A stretch of 64,000 nucleotides of DNA from positions 1-64,000 of the forward strand of contig JAEZOB010000020.1 of assembly GCA_023414355.1 (NCBI GenBank). Direction: 5' to 3'. The notes under the pieces are model-generated. The model saw only the letters and a list, made by a program, of their open reading frames with translations. It was not told the DNA's origin and did no database searches. Below, piece after piece: positions 25,147 through 32,993 of this stretch. Positions within the stretch are counted from its first letter, which is position 1. Each line of letters opens with the position of its first letter. This DNA is from Bacillota bacterium. Its GTDB lineage: Bacteria; Bacillota; Clostridia; Lachnospirales; Lachnospiraceae. The translations under genes were made by a program, and so were the position numbers.

Positions 25147-26658
25147 ATGATATACATACTGATAGATAAGCTGGTCCGATATGCGGAAAACTCCGGATTG
25201 ATTGAACCGGAGGACAAGATCTATACAATCAATCGACTTCTGGAGCTGTTCGAACTGGAGGATTATGAGGAACCCGCAGTGACTGGGAAAGAGGCAGTGA
25301 CTCCACAGGAATTGCAACTCGAAGAAATATTATATGGAATGCTTGATTTTGCGTATGAGAAGGGACTAATCAAGGAGAACAGTATTACCTGCAGAGATTT
25401 ATTTGACACTAAAATTATGGGCTGTCTGACTCCGCCACCCAGTGTACTAAACCGGAGATTTCAGGAATTATACTGCACTTCACCCAAGGCTGCTACGGAT
25501 TTTTACTATCGCTTTAGCCAGGATACAGATTATATCAGAAGGTACAGGATCAAGAAGGACTTACATTGGATTACTAAGACGGAGTATGGAGAGCTCGATA
25601 TCACCGTTAATTTAAGTAAACCGGAGAAGGACCCCAAGGCAATTGCAGCGGCAAGGAATGTGAAGCAAAGTGGTTATCCGAAATGTCTTCTCTGTGCCGA
25701 GAATGTTGGCTATGCAGGAAGAAATGATCACCCTGCCAGGCAGAACCATCGGTTTATTCCGGTCACCATTGAAGGGCAGGCTTGGGGATTTCAATACTCG
25801 CCCTATGTATATTACAATGAGCATTGTATCATATTCAATATGGAACACATCCCGATGCGGATTGATCAGGCCGCCTTTCGAAAGCAGCTGGATTTTGTGA
25901 AGCTATTTCCCCATTACTTTGTCGGATCCAATGCTGATCTGCCAATTGTCGGAGGCTCCATCCTGAGTCATGATCACTTTCAGGGAGGTAATTACGAATT
26001 CACCATGGCAAAAGCCCCGGTGGAACGATATGTTACGATTCCCGGTTATGAAGAAATAAAGACCGGTGTTGTCCGTTGGCCCATGTCAGTCATCCGATTG
26101 CGCGGGGAAGACGATCAGCGTCTGGTGGAGCTGGGTGGAAAGCTTCTTGCCGCCTGGCGCACCTATACCGATGAGAGCGTAGGCATCTATGCCTACACGG
26201 AGGGGGAACCTCATAATACAATTACGCCCATTGCCAGAATGCGAGATGGAGCATATGAGCTGGATCTGGTACTGCGAAACAATCTGACAACGAAGGAGCA
26301 TCCGCTCGGTGTGTTTCATCCCCACGAGGAGCTGCATCATATCAAGAAGGAGAACATCGGACTGATCGAGGTCATGGGTCTGGCGATCCTTCCTGCCAGA
26401 TTGAAGGAAGAGATGGAGCTGGTGTCAGAAGCTATCCTGGAGGGGAGAGATCTTCGGTCCCATGAGCTTCTTAAAAAGCATGCGGACTGGGTAGAAGCAT
26501 TCCTGCCTTCCTATCCGAAACTGAAACGTGAGAACATAGGAGACATTCTGCATACGGAGATAGGAAAGGTGTTCTTAGAGGTATTGATCCACGCAGGAGT
26601 ATATAAAAGAGATCCGGAAGGACAAGCAGCTTTTGATCGCTTCCTGTACTCTGTCTGA
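25147..26658 (+). CDS. galT: UDP-glucose-hexose-1-phosphate uridylyltransferase, class II (GalT2)
   Basis: Converts galactose-1-P and UDP-glucose to UDP-galactose and glucose-1-P. 503 residues, the length of the Lactobacillus/Clostridium class II enzymes rather than the ~350 of class I. Active-site block GGSILSHDHFQGGNYEF contains the HxH nucleophile region; YCTSPKAATDFYYRFSQD and HPHEELHHIKKENIGLIEVMG are class II signatures. The ATG follows the AGGAAAGG of the tandem array by 12 nt. Last gene of galK-galE-galT. Confidence 0.95.
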   Translation: MIYILIDKLVRYAENSGLIEPEDKIYTINRLLELFELEDYEEPAVTGKEAVTPQELQLEEILYGMLDFAYEKGLIKENSITCRDLFDTKIMGCLTPPPSVLNRRFQELYCTSPKAATDFYYRFSQDTDYIRRYRIKKDLHWITKTEYGELDITVNLSKPEKDPKAIAAARNVKQSGYPKCLLCAENVGYAGRNDHPARQNHRFIPVTIEGQAWGFQYSPYVYYNEHCIIFNMEHIPMRIDQAAFRKQLDFVKLFPHYFVGSNADLPIVGGSILSHDHFQGGNYEFTMAKAPVERYVTIPGYEEIKTGVVRWPMSVIRLRGEDDQRLVELGGKLLAAWRTYTDESVGIYAYTEGEPHNTITPIARMRDGAYELDLVLRNNLTTKEHPLGVFHPHEELHHIKKENIGLIEVMGLAILPARLKEEMELVSEAILEGRDLRSHELLKKHADWVEAFLPSYPKLKRENIGDILHTEIGKVFLEVLIHAGVYKRDPEGQAAFDRFLYSV

Positions 26659-26659
26659 T

Positions 26660-26947
26660 TTATACAGCCTCTCCTGCATCCCTTCTGTCGTCCAATTTTC
26701 GGTTACGGAAATACAGACAGAAATCCAGGAACACCATAAAGAAATTAATGATATAGAATACGACGACATAGGTCAGATTACCATTGATGAATTTTGAAGC
26801 TATTCCGAACAGGTAACCGATCAGGACAAAACATAAAAAGATAATACTTTTTCCCTTAGCTGTACGGGAGGTATAGGATTTGAGGATGGAGGTAGGCCAG
26901 GAGATACCAAAGCTGATCACCATCGCGGCTTCCAGTAATTGTGCCAT
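26660..26947 (-). CDS. SemiSWEET/PQ-loop family membrane protein
   Basis: 95 residues, three membrane helices, with GISWPTSILKSYTSRTAKGKS after the first helix as in bacterial PQ-loop proteins of the SemiSWEET type (half of a SWEET sugar transporter, working as a dimer). AAAGGAG 8 nt before ATG 26947. It converges on galT with a 1-bp gap. Sugar transport is possible given the neighbour, but the substrate is unknown. Confidence 0.75.
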   Translation of the reverse strand: MAQLLEAAMVISFGISWPTSILKSYTSRTAKGKSIIFLCFVLIGYLFGIASKFINGNLTYVVVFYIINFFMVFLDFCLYFRNRKLDDRRDAGEAV

Positions 26948-27060
26948 AGATGTTACTCCTTTGTTGAATTTTTAACTATTCTAGCACAACAATAAGGATA
27001 TGAAAACCTATAAAATTGAAAAAGCAAGGAGCTACTATAAAACATTCCGGAGGGTAACAG

Positions 27061-27092
27061 AGTAAGGATACAGGGTTCCCTGTATCCTTACT
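27061..27092. promoter_or_regulatory. Perfect 32-bp palindrome
   Basis: AGTAAGGATACAGGG - TT - CCCTGTATCCTTACT, 15-bp perfect arms around TT. No T-run follows on either side, which argues against a simple terminator. It lies in the divergent spacer between the SemiSWEET-like gene and aroK. Confidence 0.6.
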
Positions 27093-27137
27093 GGTTCCGC
27101 CTAAGGGTATTTTGCAACTTGCTTTATTCGTGACCGG

Positions 27138-27181
27138 TGAAACAGTTTACTGTTTCATCTTATTTTGTTTCATGCTATACT
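27138..27181 (+). promoter_or_regulatory. Operator candidate over the aroK promoter
   Basis: TGAAACAGTTTACTGTTTCA (27138-27157, 9-bp arms, TT centre) is followed by a third GTTTCA and by -10 TATACT (27176-27181). The palindrome covers the expected -35 region, so a repressor bound here would block aroK. Confidence 0.45.
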
Positions 27182-27216
27182 TTCATTAATCATCATTGAG
27201 GAAGGGACAGAAGAGT

Positions 27217-27711
27217 ATGAGAAATATTGTTTTAATCGGAATGCCGGGAGCCGGAAAAAGTACGGTAGGCGTCATCCTGGCAAAGGTAATTGGATTTCAT
27301 TTTATAGATTCAGATCTGTTGATTCAGGAACAGGAGCAATGCCTGCTAAAGGATATCATTGAGCGGGACGGGCTTGAGGGACTGATCGCGATAGAAGAGC
27401 AGGTTAATAAGAGCATACAGACAGAACATGCCGTGATTGCAACAGGCGGAAGTGTTATCTACGGAGCTGAGGCGATGGAACATCTCAGATCCATAGGAAC
27501 AGTGGTCTATATCCGCTTAAGCTTTGAGACAATTAATCAACGCCTCGGCAACATTAAGCAGCGAGGCGTGGTATTTCGAGAAGGGCAGACATTGCAGTCT
27601 CTGTATGAGGAGCGATGCCCCTACTATGAGAAATATGCCCATATCATCATTGATGCCGAAGGCTTGGATACAGAAGAGGTAATGGAGGCGATTAAGAGCG
27701 CCTGCCAATAG
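27217..27711 (+). CDS. aroK: Shikimate kinase
   Basis: Phosphorylates shikimate at the 3-OH with ATP (aromatic amino acid pathway). 164 residues from ATG 27217 (GGAAGG upstream); an in-frame TTG at 27196 is less likely. P-loop GMPGAGKST at 8-16, shikimate-binding FIDSDLLIQ, ATGGSVIY (the usual GGG is GGS), and lid region RGVVFREGQTLQSLYEERCPYYEKYA. No other shikimate gene is nearby. It converges on msrC. Confidence 0.88.
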   Translation: MRNIVLIGMPGAGKSTVGVILAKVIGFHFIDSDLLIQEQEQCLLKDIIERDGLEGLIAIEEQVNKSIQTEHAVIATGGSVIYGAEAMEHLRSIGTVVYIRLSFETINQRLGNIKQRGVVFREGQTLQSLYEERCPYYEKYAHIIIDAEGLDTEEVMEAIKSACQ

Positions 27712-27723
27712 TGAGAGTATTCT

Positions 27724-28218
27724 CTACAGCATCCAGTTACAGCCGCTGGTAAGCTCTTCTGAAAATGCTTCAAGACCAGCTTGATCCGCAGCATCGAAAC
27801 GTCCGATCAGCGGGCTGTCAATATCCAGAACTCCAACGATACGACCCTCCGTTATTAAGGGAACAACGATTTCGGATCGGGAAGCACTATCGCAGGCAAT
27901 ATGCCCGGGAAATTCATGAACATCCCGAACCAGCTGGGTCTTCATCTCCGCAACCGCAGTTCCGCAGACACCCCTGCCGACAGGGATGTGAATACAGGCG
28001 GGTTTACCCTGGAAGGGACCCAGAAGCAGCTCACCTTCTTTTATAAGATAAAAACCAACCCAGTTAATATTTTTTAAAGCCATATTCAGTAAAGCAGAGG
28101 CATTGCTGAGATTGGGAAGCACATGAGGCTCTCCGTCCAGCAGTGCCTTTAATTGTTCTATGAGTAAATGATACATTTCATTTTTTTCTTCAGGGTATAG
28201 ATATTCCATTACTTCCAT
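27724..28218 (-). CDS. msrC: Free methionine-(R)-sulfoxide reductase (GAF type)
   Basis: Reduces free Met-R-sulfoxide, repairing oxidised methionine. 164 residues, a single GAF domain. The three conserved cysteines are present at 75, 85 and 109, with the same 10- and 24-residue spacing as in the E. coli enzyme; NWVGFYL, GRGVCGTA, HIACDSASRSEIVVPL and GVLDIDSP are family blocks. AAAGGA before ATG 28218. Monocistronic or read with the minus-strand genes upstream. Confidence 0.93.
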   Translation of the reverse strand: MEVMEYLYPEEKNEMYHLLIEQLKALLDGEPHVLPNLSNASALLNMALKNINWVGFYLIKEGELLLGPFQGKPACIHIPVGRGVCGTAVAEMKTQLVRDVHEFPGHIACDSASRSEIVVPLITEGRIVGVLDIDSPLIGRFDAADQAGLEAFSEELTSGCNWML

Positions 28219-28254
28219 GGCTGTTTCCTTTCTTGTGGATCAGAATTAATCTGT

Positions 28255-28479
28255 TTATTCTTTTTCGAAGATACGGCTCATCTTATCGCGAATCCTTTTT
28301 TCTTTTATCGCCTTTTCTTCCCGATCGGGTTGAAACATGCCGTCCGTGTCCTGTATCAGACAGTCACCTTCTTTGCTGCCCAGAGGTAACTTATACTTCG
28401 GGACAGAGGCAATGGACTGATCCTCAAGAACACAAATGGCATAATTACCTTCAAAACGGTCAATGGTATATTTCATCAT
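28255..28479 (-). CDS. DUF3006 family protein
   Basis: 74 residues, MKYTIDRFEGNYAICVLEDQ at the N-terminus and VPKYKLPLGSKEGDCL in the middle, typical of DUF3006 (small beta-barrel-like proteins of Firmicutes). CGGAGG before ATG 28479. It follows the ComEC-like hydrolase by 14 bp; these two families are commonly paired, which suggests a joint but unknown role. Confidence 0.85.
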   Translation of the reverse strand: MMKYTIDRFEGNYAICVLEDQSIASVPKYKLPLGSKEGDCLIQDTDGMFQPDREEKAIKEKRIRDKMSRIFEKE

Positions 28480-28493
28480 AGAAAGACCTCCGA

Positions 28494-29399
28494 TTATTCT
28501 AAATCCTTTTTTGTTATCTTGTAGTTATTTCGATTGACCGATATTGTACTTCCATCGGTATGGAATATGATGGTTCCCTGCTTATCCGTGCGGTAGAGCT
28601 TAATATTTTGACGGTTGATCGTACGCAGGGTTCTGGGATGAGGATGCCCGTAATCATTATCACCTGAAACACTAACCACTGCATAGGTAGGATTCACTGC
28701 TTCTATAAATTTCTTGCCGGAGCTGTAAGCAGAGCCATGGTGTCCGAGCTTGATGACATCCGCCGATAGATCCATCCCGCTTGCCAGCATCTCTTCCTCG
28801 GATGGAGTTTCAGCATCTCCGGTAAAAAGAAAGGTGGATTTACCGTAACAGAGGCGGATTACGATACTGGAATTATTCACATCCTCATAGTTACTTGAAT
28901 TTGGTGCGAGAATGGTAAAACTGGCGGAGCCGAGATAATAAAGATTGCCAACCTGGGCTTTGGTAACAGAAAGGTTTCGTTTCTCAATGGTGTCCAGAAG
29001 GTTTTCATAGGTTTTCGTCGTATGTAGGACATCGGGAAGAATGATTTTCTCCACCTCATAGGTTTTCAGTACTGAATCAAGACTGCCGATATGGTCAATG
29101 TGTGGATGCGTTGCGATGACATAATCAAGCTTGGTAATATTCTGAGAGTCCAGATAATCGGTAAGGACGGAGTGTTTACTAAAGTCACCGGAATCAATCA
29201 GCATAGCTGAATGATCCGCTTCGATCAGAATGGCATCTCCCTGTCCCACATCGATGAAATGAACCTCCATGCTTCCGGCTTGGTTGACCGTATCGGAACG
29301 ATTCTCCTTCATGGAGAAATAATAAACAACAATAAAGAGCAGTGCCAGAAGGAGAACACCGGCGATACGATTTTGCATCAGTCTGGTTCTTCTTTTCAT
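28494..29399 (-). CDS. ComEC-like metallo-beta-lactamase fold hydrolase, membrane anchored
   Basis: 301 residues: an N-terminal membrane anchor (about 12-28) and an extracytoplasmic MBL domain like the C-terminal domain of ComEC. Metal motifs: VGQGDAILIE, DSGD, THPHIDHIGS (HxHxDH), FTGDAE, KLGHHGSAYS, with C-terminal YAVVSVSGDNDYGHPHP. Stand-alone versions are often called ComE-like hydrolases and may degrade or process DNA or nucleotides at the surface; not shown here. Operon with DUF3006. Confidence 0.85.
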   Translation of the reverse strand: MKRRTRLMQNRIAGVLLLALLFIVVYYFSMKENRSDTVNQAGSMEVHFIDVGQGDAILIEADHSAMLIDSGDFSKHSVLTDYLDSQNITKLDYVIATHPHIDHIGSLDSVLKTYEVEKIILPDVLHTTKTYENLLDTIEKRNLSVTKAQVGNLYYLGSASFTILAPNSSNYEDVNNSSIVIRLCYGKSTFLFTGDAETPSEEEMLASGMDLSADVIKLGHHGSAYSSGKKFIEAVNPTYAVVSVSGDNDYGHPHPRTLRTINRQNIKLYRTDKQGTIIFHTDGSTISVNRNNYKITKKDLE

Positions 29400-29594
29400 A
29401 GGATGGGATTCCTTTCTATAGCGTTTGAGTCACATCATAGTGTATCGGTTCCGTATCTGAAAGAAAGCTATCTTATATGTTTATTATATCGTTTAGCACG
29501 CATTTTTACAATGTATATATTCATTTTGAAAGAATAAAAGTGTTCTTTTCATGGGAGATACTATGGATTATAATCAAAGGAAGGGAGTGATCTT

Positions 29595-30143
29595 ATGAGA
29601 TTATTTACAGCGATATTATTTGATGAAAACAGTAAGACTTCTATCTATGATACGGTGCTTCGTCTGAAGTCAAATACCCTCGTCGGAAGCTTTACCTCCA
29701 GAGAGAATCTGCATCTTACAGTGAATTTTATCGGAGAGACCAAGCGTCTTGAGGAGGTAAAACTGGCGATGCAGCGGGCGGTAGAAAAGGCGAATGCGAA
29801 GAGCTTTGAGCTATCGATTCGGGGTTTTGGCAGATTTCCCTGCAGGGAAGGAGATATTTATTGGATCGGTGTCCTGCAGGAGACGGTACTTTGGAGAAGT
29901 CAGAAGGAGCTGGTCCGAGAGTTGAAGGAGGAGGGCTTTTTCGATATTGATGATGGGGAATATAAACCTCATCTGACCCTTGGAAGACGAATCAGAGTGA
30001 AGTCGGATTTCGACAGCAGGCAATTTGAAGCTACGATTCAGCCGATGACAATTGAGGTTAAAGGACTTAGCCTGATGAAATCGGAGAGAGTAGAGGGGAA
30101 GCTGACCTATACAGAAATATACCGTATTAAGCTGGAGCATTAA
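29595..30143 (+). CDS. thpR: RNA 2',3'-cyclic phosphodiesterase / 2'-5' RNA ligase
   Basis: 182 residues of the 2H phosphoesterase superfamily. Both HxT motifs are present: HLTVNFIG at 40-47 and HLTLGRR at 126-132, the two catalytic histidine motifs. N-terminal MRLFTAILFD is typical. It hydrolyses 2',3'-cyclic phosphates of RNA ends. GGAAGGGAGTG lies before ATG. It is followed by a DUF188 gene on the same strand. Confidence 0.93.
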   Translation: MRLFTAILFDENSKTSIYDTVLRLKSNTLVGSFTSRENLHLTVNFIGETKRLEEVKLAMQRAVEKANAKSFELSIRGFGRFPCREGDIYWIGVLQETVLWRSQKELVRELKEEGFFDIDDGEYKPHLTLGRRIRVKSDFDSRQFEATIQPMTIEVKGLSLMKSERVEGKLTYTEIYRIKLEH

Positions 30144-30194
30144 AAATATAGAGGACTTCCGGCAGGCAGCAGGAACAGAAAAGGTGGAGAAAAA

Positions 30195-30671
30195 ATGAAG
30201 ATATTAGTAGATGCAGATGCGTGTCCTGTGAAGGAAATCATCGAGAGAATAGCAAAGGTGCATCAGCTTCCGGTTCTGATGTTTATCGATACAAGTCATA
30301 TTCTGTATTCGGATTACAGCGAGATTATACTCGTCAGCAAAGCTCCGGATGCAGTGGATTTTGCATTAATGAACCGTACTGAGAAGGGAGATATCGTGGT
30401 ATCCCAGGATTATGGTGTTGCAGCGATGGCTCTGGGGAAGGGAGCCTATGCAATTCATCCTGCAGGTAAGCTGTATAGTGACAGCAACATTGATATCCTG
30501 CTCATGGAACGGGATATTGCCAAGCAATATCGGAGTGCCGGGAAACGTTGGGGAGGTAATAACCATCCGACAGGACGTGCTAAAAAGCGAACAACCGCTG
30601 ATGATGAAAGGTTTGAGAAGGCCTTTCTTGATTTATGTAATCAGGCTTGTCATGAAGGAGACAACATCTAA
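30195..30671 (+). CDS. YaiI/YqxD family (DUF188) PIN-like protein
   Basis: 158 residues. Characteristic start MKILVDADACPVK, then DIVVSQDYGVAAMAL and GKRWGGNNHPTGRAKKRT blocks of the DUF188 family, a PIN-related putative nuclease. Acidic residues D7, D9 and the SQDYG aspartate form the likely metal site. Function not established in the family. Confidence 0.92.
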   Translation: MKILVDADACPVKEIIERIAKVHQLPVLMFIDTSHILYSDYSEIILVSKAPDAVDFALMNRTEKGDIVVSQDYGVAAMALGKGAYAIHPAGKLYSDSNIDILLMERDIAKQYRSAGKRWGGNNHPTGRAKKRTTADDERFEKAFLDLCNQACHEGDNI

Positions 30672-30675
30672 AAAT

Positions 30676-30726
30676 AGAACAAACATTCGAAAATGTATTG
30701 ATTTTACATTCCTGCTATGTTATAAT
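30676..30726 (+). promoter_or_regulatory. uvrB promoter with LexA-like box
   Basis: -35 TTGATT (30698-30703), 17-bp spacer, -10 TATAAT (30721-30726): a strong promoter 71 bp before uvrB. AGAAC-AAAC-ATTCG (30676-30689) matches 8 of 10 fixed positions of the Gram-positive LexA box CGAAC-N4-GTTCG and lies directly upstream of the -35. Confidence 0.6.
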
Positions 30727-30797
30727 TACCTTCGTTAAAGAACATGGCAGGAATATTCTGCCGTTATATTAGTTAAGCAGCCAGGAGGTATGCTTGT

Positions 30798-32783
30798 ATG
30801 GAGTTTAAATTATCATCGGAGTATTCGCCGACCGGCGATCAGCCGGCGGCAATCAAGGCACTTGTGGAAGGATTTCGAAGTGGTAATCAGTGTGAGACAC
30901 TGCTTGGTGTTACCGGCTCCGGTAAGACCTTTACGATGGCAAATGTGATCCAGCAGCTTCAGAAACCGACCCTGATCATCGCTCATAACAAGACTCTGGC
31001 CGCCCAGCTGTATGGCGAGTTCAAGGAGTTCTTTCCGGAGAATGCTGTAGAATACTTTGTCAGCTACTATGACTATTATCAGCCGGAGGCATATGTACCG
31101 TCTACGGACACTTATATAGAGAAGGATTCCTCCATCAATGATGAGATTGATAAGCTAAGGCATTCGGCTACTGCTGCTTTATCTGAGCGGAAGGATGTCA
31201 TCATCGTTGCCAGTGTATCCTGTATTTACGGCTTAGGAAGCCCGATTGATTACCAGAACATGGTGATTTCTCTCAGACCGGGTATGATGAAGGACCGGGA
31301 CGAGATATTGAAGAAGTTGATTGAGATACAATATGACCGAAATGACATGGATTTCAAGCGCGGTACCTTTCGTGTACGCGGAGATGTGGTTGAGGTCTTC
31401 CCGGCCTACTCGGGTGAGATGGCGATTCGCATAGAGTTCTTCGGTGACGAGGTGGAACGCATACTGGAGATAGATACGCTGACAGGAGAGATCAAGGATA
31501 GCCTGGAGCACATCGCAATCTTCCCTGCCTCTCATTATGTCGTTGCTCCTGATAAGCTGGAGAAGGCAATTTATAATATTGAAGAGGAAATGATCGAACG
31601 TGTCAAATACTTCAAGAGCGAGGATAAGCTTCTCGAGGCCCAGAGGATTTCTGAAAGGACGAACTTCGATATTGAGATGATGAGAGAGACAGGCTTTTGC
31701 TCCGGCATTGAGAATTATTCCAGACACTTGACCGGACTGGAACCGGGCTGTCCGCCCCATACCTTAATGGACTACTTCCCTGAGGATTTTCTGATCATCA
31801 TAGATGAGTCCCATATCACTCTGCCTCAGGTCAGGGGGATGTATGCAGGTGACCGGTCCCGTAAGTCTACACTGGTAGATTTTGGATTCCGTCTACCCTC
31901 AGCCCTGGATAACAGACCGTTAAACTTCGAAGAATTTGAGAGCAAGATCAGTCAGATCATGTTTGTATCTGCTACTCCTTCTGTATATGAGAGCGAGCAC
32001 GAGCTGCTTCGGGTAGAGCAAGTGATTCGTCCCACCGGACTTTTGGATCCTGAAGTGGATGTCAGACCGGTGACAGGTCAGATCGATGATCTGCTGGGTG
32101 AGATCAGAAAAGAGATTGCGAAAAAGTATAAAGTATTGGTTACCACGTTAACGAAGAAGATGGCGGAGGATCTTACCACCTTCCTAAGGGAAGTCGGTAT
32201 CCGTGTCAAATACCTCCATTCTGATATTGAGACCCTGGAGCGTGCTGAAATCATCCGTGATATGCGTATGGATCTATTTGATGTGCTTGTGGGTATTAAT
32301 CTGCTTAGAGAAGGTCTGGATATTCCGGAAATCGGTCTGGTAGCTATACTGGATGCAGATAAGGAAGGCTTCCTGCGTTCCGAGACATCACTAATACAGA
32401 CCATCGGACGTGCAGCCCGTAATGCGGACGGGCATGTAATCATGTATGCAGACCATATAACAGATTCGATGCGCAAGGCGATTACAGAGACCAATCGAAG
32501 AAGAAAGATACAGCAGGAATATAACGAAGCAAATGGTATCACACCGACAACCATCAAGAAGAAGGTTCGGGACCTGATCAGTATATCGAAGAAGGCTGAG
32601 AAGAATCTGAATGATATGGAGAAGGATATGGAATCCATGTCACGTCAGGAGCTGGAAGAGCTGATCAAAACAGTCACCAAGCAGATGCACACCGCTGCTG
32701 CAGAGCTAAACTTCGAGCTGGCAGCACAGCTGCGTGATAAGATGGTCGAATTAAAGAAGCAACTACTCGAGCTGTCCAAGTAA
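30798..32783 (+). CDS. uvrB: Excinuclease ABC subunit B
   Basis: The damage-verifying helicase-like subunit of nucleotide excision repair; it is loaded by UvrA and recruits UvrC. 661 residues, normal length. Walker A GVTGSGKTFT near 38-47, beta-hairpin region VEYFVSYYDYYQPEAYVP, DESH box IIDESHIT, IGLVAILDADKEGFLRS, QTIGRAARN, and a C-terminal UVR motif (LRDKMVELKKQ). AGGAGG before ATG. The stop codon opens the 20-bp tandem array that separates it from uvrA. Confidence 0.98.
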   Translation: MEFKLSSEYSPTGDQPAAIKALVEGFRSGNQCETLLGVTGSGKTFTMANVIQQLQKPTLIIAHNKTLAAQLYGEFKEFFPENAVEYFVSYYDYYQPEAYVPSTDTYIEKDSSINDEIDKLRHSATAALSERKDVIIVASVSCIYGLGSPIDYQNMVISLRPGMMKDRDEILKKLIEIQYDRNDMDFKRGTFRVRGDVVEVFPAYSGEMAIRIEFFGDEVERILEIDTLTGEIKDSLEHIAIFPASHYVVAPDKLEKAIYNIEEEMIERVKYFKSEDKLLEAQRISERTNFDIEMMRETGFCSGIENYSRHLTGLEPGCPPHTLMDYFPEDFLIIIDESHITLPQVRGMYAGDRSRKSTLVDFGFRLPSALDNRPLNFEEFESKISQIMFVSATPSVYESEHELLRVEQVIRPTGLLDPEVDVRPVTGQIDDLLGEIRKEIAKKYKVLVTTLTKKMAEDLTTFLREVGIRVKYLHSDIETLERAEIIRDMRMDLFDVLVGINLLREGLDIPEIGLVAILDADKEGFLRSETSLIQTIGRAARNADGHVIMYADHITDSMRKAITETNRRRKIQQEYNEANGITPTTIKKKVRDLISISKKAEKNLNDMEKDMESMSRQELEELIKTVTKQMHTAAAELNFELAAQLRDKMVELKKQLLELSK

Positions 32784-32919
32784 GGACAAGCTTAAGATAG
32801 TAAGGACAAGCTTAAGATAATGAGGCTAGGTTTGAGATAGTGAAGACAAGCTTAAGACAATTAGGCTAAGTTTGAGATAGTGAGTATAAGCTTAAGACGG
32901 TAAGGATAAGCAAGGTTAA
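32780..32919. repeat. 20-bp tandem array between uvrB and uvrA (7 units)
   Basis: Seven consecutive 20-bp units, the first two identical (GTAAGGACAAGCTTAAGATA), the rest alternating between a GACAAGCTTAAG and a GGCTA(A/G)GTTTGAG form, which suggests a later 40-bp duplication. The first unit contains the uvrB stop codon (AAG TAA). Confidence 0.9.
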
Positions 32920-32933
32920 TAGAAGGAAGTGCG

Positions 32934-32973
32934 GGGGCCTCTTTGCAGAGACCCCTTATCATAAAATGATAAG
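32934..32973 (+). promoter_or_regulatory. Two adjacent hairpins in the uvrA leader
   Basis: GGGG-C-CTCT-ttgc-AGAG-A-CCCC (32934-32955) is followed at once by CTTATCAT-AAA-ATGATAAG (32955-32973), 21 bp before the uvrA start. There is no long T-run, so partial termination or mRNA processing/stability is more likely than full termination. Confidence 0.45.
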
Positions 32974-32993
32974 AGTTATATATAGGAGAAGCT

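Noticed and set aside
24731..25317. Three overlapping minus-strand frames of 149-170 codons between galE and galT
   Set aside because: They arise because the 15-16 bp array has no stop codon on the minus strand in any frame; repetitive FYAF/CLCC-like translations have no start context.
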